Origin: Dipteris shenzhenensis
Lineage: Eukaryota; Polypodiophyta; Polypodiopsida; Gleicheniales
Strand: one strand, 5' to 3'
Length of the DNA: 64,000 nt
Assembly (NCBI GenBank): GCA_047967505.1
Contig: CM106538.1
How positions within the stretch are numbered: position 1 is the stretch's first letter; each line of letters begins with the position of its first letter. Under the pieces are notes generated by a model, which saw nothing but the letters and a program-made list of their open reading frames with translations, had not been told where the DNA came from and did not search any database. The position numbers were made by a program, and so were the translations under genes. This document shows positions 57,857 to 64,000 of this stretch, piece after piece.

Positions 57857-58018
57857 CATGTTGAAAACCTTATTACTTCATATGATATAAAACCCATGCC
57901 TAGAGCCCCACAGACTAAGAACTTAAATCTAAATCTATGTTGAAAACCTTATTACTTCATATGATATAAAACCCATGCCTAGAACCCCACAGACTAAGAA
58001 CTTAAATGTGAATCTATG
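57857..58018. repeat. 80-bp tandem duplication
   Basis: The unit ATGTTGAAAACCTTATTACT through TAAGAACTTAAAT occurs twice with an 80-bp period (from about 57857 and 57937) and very few mismatches (for example AGAGCCCC against AGAACCCC). It looks like a recent local duplication. Confidence 0.9.
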
Positions 58019-58676
58019 CTAGCTTAGGAATTATTACCCAATATTTCTATGCATGAAATAACCTAATCTTTGGAGAGTCCCTATTGTAAATTTATATCTA
58101 GATTATCCATATGTGAGGATTTAACATAAATTTGGCAAAGATACATTAGAAAAATTCCTCATTGTGAGAACTTCCCTCAAAATCCTAGTTAGAATGCAAT
58201 GTGAACCAATTGATGTGGTCTTCAATCTAGTGTTAACCTCGACCAATGGCAAAAGATTAGATGGATTTCCTAGGGGATACACTCTTAATAAAAGGTGAAC
58301 ATCACTTGCATGCATGAAATTCAAGAAAAACTCCTACATGCAATCCATGTAGGATGGTAAAGCACCCCATTTAAGCCTATAAAGATACTACCAAAAGTCC
58401 AATCTTTCTCAATAGAACATAGTAAGTTAGATAACATCTCGATAACATCCTCTTGATATTAATTAGACCACTTTCAAATATTTAATAATGGACTAATATT
58501 CAAACTTATTTTTCCCCCCTACCATGGCCTACAGTAACTAGCCATAGTTCTTGCTTAGTTGATGCATACACTTGGTACATGACAGCACCAACTGTTAAAA
58601 TGGAATGGCCCCCATAATTACTTATATTAAATATTGGGAAAAAGTAAAGCTTGGCCATCCATACCTAATTTATAAG
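58019..58676. other. AT-rich intergenic DNA, nothing identified
   Basis: One 67-codon minus-strand frame (58324-58121) has no recognisable motif. Confidence 0.35.
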
Positions 58677-58677
58677 C

Positions 58678-59048
58678 TCATGCCTCATCTTTAAAAAACC
58701 CCATCGTACACTCATGTGATATCATATCACATGAGTGCATATATACATGAATCATATGGGTGTTTGAAAGGCTCAATAGTAAACTCATTACCATCCTAAT
58801 CAACAAGATCCAATCGAGCTCTCTTGGCACTGGCAACCTACACAAGGGGCTCCCAACACTACCCTCAATCAAAGTATTATTATCAAAAGAGAAGCATGCA
58901 TCCCATTTGTCAAGCATTCTCTGATGAGAGGTACAATACCACATCCCATCTCCATTCATAGACTTATTATCAAAAGAGAAGCATGCATGCCCATTTGTCA
59001 AGAATTCTATGATGAGAGGTGCAATAACACATCCCATCTCCATTCATA
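58678..59048 (-). pseudogene. Possible methyltransferase-like remnant carrying an 87-bp tandem duplication
   Basis: An open minus-strand frame contains an 87-bp unit twice (about 58875-58961 and 58962-59048), the second copy slightly shifted in frame. The left copy reads GDGMWYCTSHQRMLDKWDACFSFDN, and the DNA encoding its end (GCATGCTTCTC.TTTGA.AAT) resembles the motif around ACLSIEND of the gene at 62.4-64.0 kb. This may be a decayed relative of that domain, but the similarity is short and could be chance. The following residues (IEGSVGSPLCRLPVPREL) are not recognised. Confidence 0.3.
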
Positions 59049-59420
59049 GGCCACCTAGAGGATACAAAAGGATCAAATTACATTCAATGAAACTAGTGGA
59101 TCCCTTGCTTTTTATTGAAAATGCATGGTGGATGATGCTCCAGGTTCCTTCTATACCTCAAGCCTGATAATGAGTCCACTAGTTACTCATTTGTTGTATA
59201 TTTAGCTTCTCAAAGATAAGTTCAATATATACAGTAAATATTGGACGTGTATGGCCTAAATGCATCATAAAACCAAGTATATTTGATCTCTTGCATCACA
59301 CAATGATTCAAAGGAGCTTTCTAAACAACATATCTTCTCCTTCTTATTTAGGTAACCATGTAGAATTTTATCTAGAACAACACACAATGATCCACTCCAA
59401 TAATTGCATGCAAACGGAGA
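59049..59420. other. Intergenic, nothing identified
   Basis: Only one short minus-strand frame (59453-59265) without motifs overlaps this stretch. Confidence 0.35.
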
Positions 59421-59424
59421 TTCC

Positions 59425-59885
59425 ATGTATTTTGGGACCATTTTGCACTGCATATTAATATTTGGTCTCTACCACCCCTTAATATTTACGATGAGATATG
59501 GATATGACCTTGGAATAGTGTAGATGAGCTTGAGTACTACAATTTTGGTTCTTACATCATCTCGATCAGAGTTCTATAGAAAAAGTTATGGCCTCTACAA
59601 GCGAGATTTTGGGCCTTCTAGGACCATTCTGCACCGTGTATTAATACGCGGCCTCTACCAACCCTCAAGCTTAATGTTGAAATATGAAATTCTAGTGGTG
59701 TAGATGAGTTGATTACTACAATTTTGGTTTTTAAATCATCTCGATCGGAGGTCTCTAGCAAGAGTTATGGCCTCTGTAAGCAGAGATTCCGAGCCTTCTA
59801 GGACCATCTTTGCACAATAGATTAATATGCTATCTCTACCACCCATCAAGTTCCATGTTGAAATTTGACCTTGAAGTGGTGTAGA
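59425..59885. repeat. ~186-bp tandem repeat, about 2.5 copies
   Basis: Units marked by GGACCATT.TGCAC followed by CTCTACCA.CC recur near 59430, 59620 and 59803. They also share GTGTAGATGAG, ACTACAATTTTGGTT, CATCTCGATC and AGTTATGGCCTCT. The period is close to that of the 22-36 kb satellite, but the sequences are unrelated by eye. Confidence 0.8.
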
Positions 59886-62372
59886 GGATAAGGTATACAT
59901 GACTATGGATTCTAAGTAATTTTTTAAAAAATTGGATATCCTTAAAATAATACAAAATAATTCCCTCTAGTTTTTAATTTTATTTATGATGAAAAGGCAA
60001 AGGAAAAATGTATTTTCAGAGTCATGCGAAGTGGGGTAAAAAGAGAAGAGGTTATGAGAAAAACATAAAGAATTGAGGTCTTTTGGTGCCGCTACCATTT
60101 GTTCTAAATGAGGAATAGGTGTAAAGAAATAGAGATTCCACTCCTAGAGGCAAGAGGTAATAAAGAAAGGTAGCTACAATAGGCAATAGGAGGCCAGGAG
60201 GCAAGAGAGGTGCCAACAACTTTCAATAAAGATTTTGTATGTTTGAGCAAAGGAGGAGGAAAGTTAGACTTTGGTTATATTGATTGAGCTTCAATTAAAT
60301 TTATGAATTGATAATGTCTCATATAATGGATGGTTTGCTCGTTTTTCATCACTCGGTTCAATTACTTTGCTTGGTTATTTTCTCTCGCTTTTTGGTAATC
60401 CTCGTTAATGAAGGAATCTAGAAGGATTACCTCCTCATCAAAGTTGACCTTTTGTGAGAGGAAGAAATCAACTACCAACATACCAGATTGTAAGTTGGGG
60501 GGGGGTTCTTGTCCCACCAATAAATGTTTGCTATTTTGAAGAAGAAAAAACCAAAAGATCACCTCCCATTGCTGCTATGTGAGTTTAGATCAAAAGATAA
60601 AACTAGCAAAGGTAACTTGTAAATTGTGCTAGAATCTGAGAAAATATCATCATCTCTAACTCAAACAAGAGAATAAAATCTTCTCATCGAATTTGAGTTT
60701 GTAGGAAATACTTGATTCCCCATTGTAATGGGATCACTAGAGTATGACCTCATTGACAAATAACTTCTATCAGATTATAAGAGTATGACTTCACCAAGGA
60801 AGAACTTTAAAAAACTATTGAGTCCATAAACATTTCCAGCCTTGGGATTGGTATCATGATAGCAAAACTTTCTTAGGACTTTTCTAAAATTCTAGTCCAA
60901 TTATTCTTGATGATTTGCAAAAGGAAGCCACAACCTATGGGGATCTTCCTATTAGTTTGAATGAAGAGGTTATCAAACTTATATATTAAGGGGACCAACA
61001 CATTTATTTTTATAGCTACATAAAGATCTTAGAAATTTCCACATAAAAATTTGCCTTCATATTATTACAAATTTGATGTAGCTACTACAATGTAGCTCCT
61101 CCATGTTCCTCACATTTTACAGTTTGTTTCTTGTAAGATGTTAAGACTAGAGGTTGGACAATTTCCACTTGTTGGCTAGACTCTTGTCTTTGTCTTAGAA
61201 TCAAATCTTGATTCTCTTTCTATATGGTGGACAACATATTGCCTAGTCATCCTTTGGTCTAAGTTTTTCTTTTAGCCTTCTTCTTTAACATGATGCCCAT
61301 AGGTGACCACAATGAGTTTTAATGGTTATTAGTTAATAGGAGTGGGGAGTGTGTCATGTATATGAATGATTAACATAGGCTTCCTATGGAAAATTAAGGC
61401 AACACGGTTCAAAGTCTGGAATCTTCTTGGTTTGCAAAATTTCCAACTATCTCATGTTGTGCCCTTGTTGATATAAGGCTACCTCAGCTCCCATCTCGTC
61501 ACTCCTACCATTGAGTGAGATAGTGAGGGAGAGATATTGAGTGGAGGAGAGAAAGGAGGCATGGCTAAGTAAGGAAGTGAGAATGAGCGGAGGGAGTGAG
61601 GCTGAGGTAGAAGGAGGTGAACGAAGGGAGTATGGCAGGGATAAGAGGAGGAGGGGGGAAGCTAGAGTGAGGGGGTATGTCTTTTCTCTGAGCGTCTTGG
61701 TCTGAGCACATTTTTCTAAGCATGGCCTATATTGTGATTTCGTAGACAATTTTATCACAACATCACACACCCTTTAGTCATAAAACTACCCCACAAAGAT
61801 GCTATATACATTTAATTACATTTCTTTCCAATAGTATTTAGGGCTTATAAGATCCCTTTATTCACAAAACTACTTTTCATGTCTACTTCATTTCAACACC
61901 CTCCACCTATATAATCCATCATTCATACTATCATGATAGATAGTGATTTATCGATGAAATGATTGCAAGTCACATGGTGAAGAATTTAGGGTGCAAATTT
62001 GCATGCATCTATGCCGAAACATTTATTAGTTGCATCAAGGAGATACTTTAAGATTCAATTCACCATGATGATCATTTGTACACAACTTATAGTTTTGACA
62101 TGCAAACCTTAACTAAGATATGACATGATTGTCACATCTCTAGCAAATAGAAAAAGTTTTATGAAACCAACATGCTCAAATTGAATATGTGATATTGAGA
62201 TTAATATTCATGGGTACTCACATGATGTACTAATAGTTCTTCAATATGATTACTACATCTCTAGCAAATGAAATAGGTGCAAGACACCACAAAAGTTATG
62301 CATGTTCAATACTAGGGCATCACAAGGAAAATGAATTGCTTGAAGGGAAAAACTCATGTCAAATCACTAGAC
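59886..62372. other. 2.5 kb of intergenic DNA without an identifiable gene
   Basis: Short frames occur on both strands (for example 61770-61447 and 60562-60362, minus), but none shows a domain. A (G)n run lies near 60500, and a purine-rich patch at 61510-61680 explains the longer frame there. No repeats or transposon ends were recognised. Confidence 0.45.
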
Positions 62373-63974
62373 TCAATCTTCTTTACTAATGTCATCCACA
62401 TAGATATTGTGATGATGCCTTCTCTCTTTGATGGGGGCATTGAATGCAATGTCATTATACATCATCTCAGCATAGCACCTACATAAGAAGGCAAAAATCT
62501 AAAATAGATCGCTCAATATCAATGCCTCATTGATAATAATATTCTCCAACAAATAGGTTTAAAAAGATAAAACACGAGAGTAACATACTTACTAGTCATC
62601 TGGAAGATTAACAACCATTTCCACATCTTCGGAATCATTTACAGTCCCATAGTTTCTTAACACATTTCCCTTTCCTTTCTGTCCAAAAAATGGTTGCAAT
62701 ATAGAATTGCAAATGTCAGGATCATTCTCAATAGATAAGCATGCTCTCCCAGAATGGATGCATGCTTTTTGCATAGAACCAGTCCCAACACCTAAGTCCA
62801 CCACATGTCCTGAAATTGGACACCAGAAATTGGACACAACAACTCCAAGAAGTACAACATCATGCATGGAGCCTTCTCCAATGCACCTCTCCATGGAATA
62901 CTCTCTCCATGTTTTATAGTCTGCTCACTTGTTGGTAAATAATGATGAAACAAACTACTTCCAAAAGCAATGCGCAATTTGGTACCAACCACAGAAGCAT
63001 TTCCAGGATTACAAACACAAGACATACCAGCCCGATGAAGAAGGCATAAAACCACAACATCCACCTAAAGACAAGAAAAGAATTAAACTTATGCTTAGTA
63101 CAAGCCATTTCATTATACAAGAGCATAAATTCTTTCAACAGGTCATTGTAAGACAATTGTCTCACCTTATGATTTCAATACCACCAACTTTGATTGTACA
63201 ATATGCATCCAAGCATTGCATGTACATTCGACATGCAAACTCCAATCTACTGATCCTAGCATAACGCTCAACCAAATGAAGAACATGAGGAGCACACATA
63301 ACTAGGATCCAACCAGAATCTGAAACAACTGTGGCCGCTACTAGCAAGGAGTAGCGTACATGGTCCTCTGTTAATAAATTCCAAGATGGAGATGTGGAAT
63401 CCTCTACTCCAAGAGCTTCTAGCTGTGTAGGCAGATCAAGAATGAAAAAATATGCCGCCCAAGCAACACTCTTACCATTTCTTGTTTTCCTTTCACCTCC
63501 AAGACCCACAAAGTATTCCTTCATGTCTATATAGGCTTGTGTGAAGTTTGAGAAAGACAATTGCTTCCCAAACTTGACATAATCATAGCACCAAACCTTG
63601 CAATATGAAGCATCACATGTGCCACTCCGATTCAAAGTTAGAGAGGTCAATGGAATGTACAAAAAGCGGATATACGTATCTTTCCATTTACATCCTTTCA
63701 AAATGGGTGTAGGCTGTAGTACCTGCACATCTGTATCCACACCACATATGTAAAGACACAAAGTGATAACAACATATGTTACACAAACAAATAACAGCTT
63801 GAAAAAAGATCAAGAGAACTTACCATTATTAGTACTAGGATTTTTTGGTGGCCTACCACCATTCTTTAGTTCCATACTTGAATCCTTGTCCTTTTTAGTC
63901 ATCTTCTCAAGTGTTTTTTGAACCTCAATGACTGCATCATCCTCGTGGACTGAATTTGAGCTTGATGAACCCAT
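62373..63974 (-). pseudogene. Spliced gene with a DNA N4/N6-methyltransferase-like domain, frame broken
   Basis: Exon 1 (63974-63824) runs from ATG, is charged, and ends near an AT-hook-like GGRPPK; its GTAAGT donor joins in phase to exon 2 (63730-63166). Exon 2 has WAAYFFILDLPTQ (~141-153) and SGWILVMCAPHV (~189-200), laid out like motif IV (normally DPPY) and the next strand of beta-type amino-methyltransferases. Exon 3 (63064-62593) gives VVGTKLRIAFGS, EKAPCMMLYFLELLCP and VVDLGVGTGS...ACLSIENDPDICNSIL, resembling the C-terminal AdoMet-binding motif I (D.F.G(T/S)G). Exon 4 (62478-62373) ends RRHHHNIYVDDISKED. Damage: a 14-bp tandem duplication at 62809-62836 shifts the frame before motif I, the exon 2-3 join is off by one base, and the exon 3-4 join makes a stop. 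DLPT in place of DPPY would also make catalysis doubtful. The family call rests on motif order only. Confidence 0.5.
62809..62836 (-). repeat. 14-bp tandem duplication inside the methyltransferase-like gene
   Basis: CCTGAAATTGGACA (62809-62822) and CCAGAAATTGGACA (62823-62836) lie head to tail. The frames upstream (LELLCPIS) and downstream (GHVVDLGVGTGS) become continuous if only one copy is read, so the duplication is a frameshift mutation. Confidence 0.85.
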
Positions 63975-64000
63975 CTCTCCCTTTTTATGCTGTGTGTACA

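Noticed and set aside
61447-61770. 107-codon minus-strand frame
   Set aside because: Most of it is Leu/Ser/Pro from a purine-rich strand bias; no motif, intron signal or repeat support was found.

Overview
The window looks like nuclear DNA from a land plant with a large, repeat-rich genome. Supporting signs are two Ty1/copia families primed by the initiator-Met tRNA motif (TGGTATCAGAG), a remnant of a CACTA (En/Spm) transposase with a DUF4218-like domain, a Ty3/gypsy gag remnant, AT-rich intergenic DNA with long (CT)n/(CA)n tracts, and an A-type plant cytochrome P450 with its usual single intron. Copia, CACTA and A-type P450s are general to plants, so the species cannot be fixed; the style would fit a fern or another non-angiosperm, but that is a guess. 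Only two loci look like protein genes outside transposons: the P450 (40381-42005, +) and a spliced, damaged gene resembling a DNA N4/N6 methyltransferase at the right end (62373-63974, -).

Layout. 1-15.8 kb: AT-rich DNA with short tandem duplications, perfect palindromes (2292-2315, 4313-4340), microsatellites, a dispersed repeat (5540-5950) and decayed coding stretches (7245-7770, 9490-10720). 15.86-16.77 kb: frameshifted CACTA transposase remnant (-), followed by a second copy of the dispersed repeat, which is cut off at 17269 by a copia element. 17.27-22.18 kb: a chimeric copia element (-) with a 5' LTR and gag start from one family (here C1), and a 1010-codon pol ORF and 3' LTR from another (C2). 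22.2-36.0 kb: an array of about 180-182-bp satellite monomers with internal dyad symmetry. It is interrupted by a structurally complete C1 copia element (26513-32118, TSD CACAA) and by a block of ~390-bp repeats, and part of it is inverted. 36-40 kb: unique or duplicated AT-rich DNA and a MITE-like foldback. 40.4-42.0 kb: the P450. 42.6-44.6 kb: a probable CACTA remnant. 44.6-50.0 kb: a second copia mosaic (C2 LTR and gag, inverted C2 pol carrying a MITE, then C1 RNase H and LTR). 50-57.2 kb: a decayed gypsy gag interrupted by a well-preserved 2.2-kb non-autonomous LTR element (51206-53423, TSD AGCAT). 57.2-62.3 kb: microsatellites and small tandem arrays. 62.4-64.0 kb: the methyltransferase-like gene.

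How the parts relate. Most of the sequence records layered insertion: copia into satellite, a small LTR element into gypsy gag, and a MITE into an inverted copia pol. C1 and C2 are joined twice in unlike arrangements, suggesting repeated recombination. The transposase-like pseudogene at 43-44.6 kb and the copia gag at 21.0-21.3 kb carry stops explainable by single C-to-T changes, as expected for methylated, silenced DNA. The P450 is the only locus with an intact spliced reading frame, and even it has an unusual residue in the C-helix.
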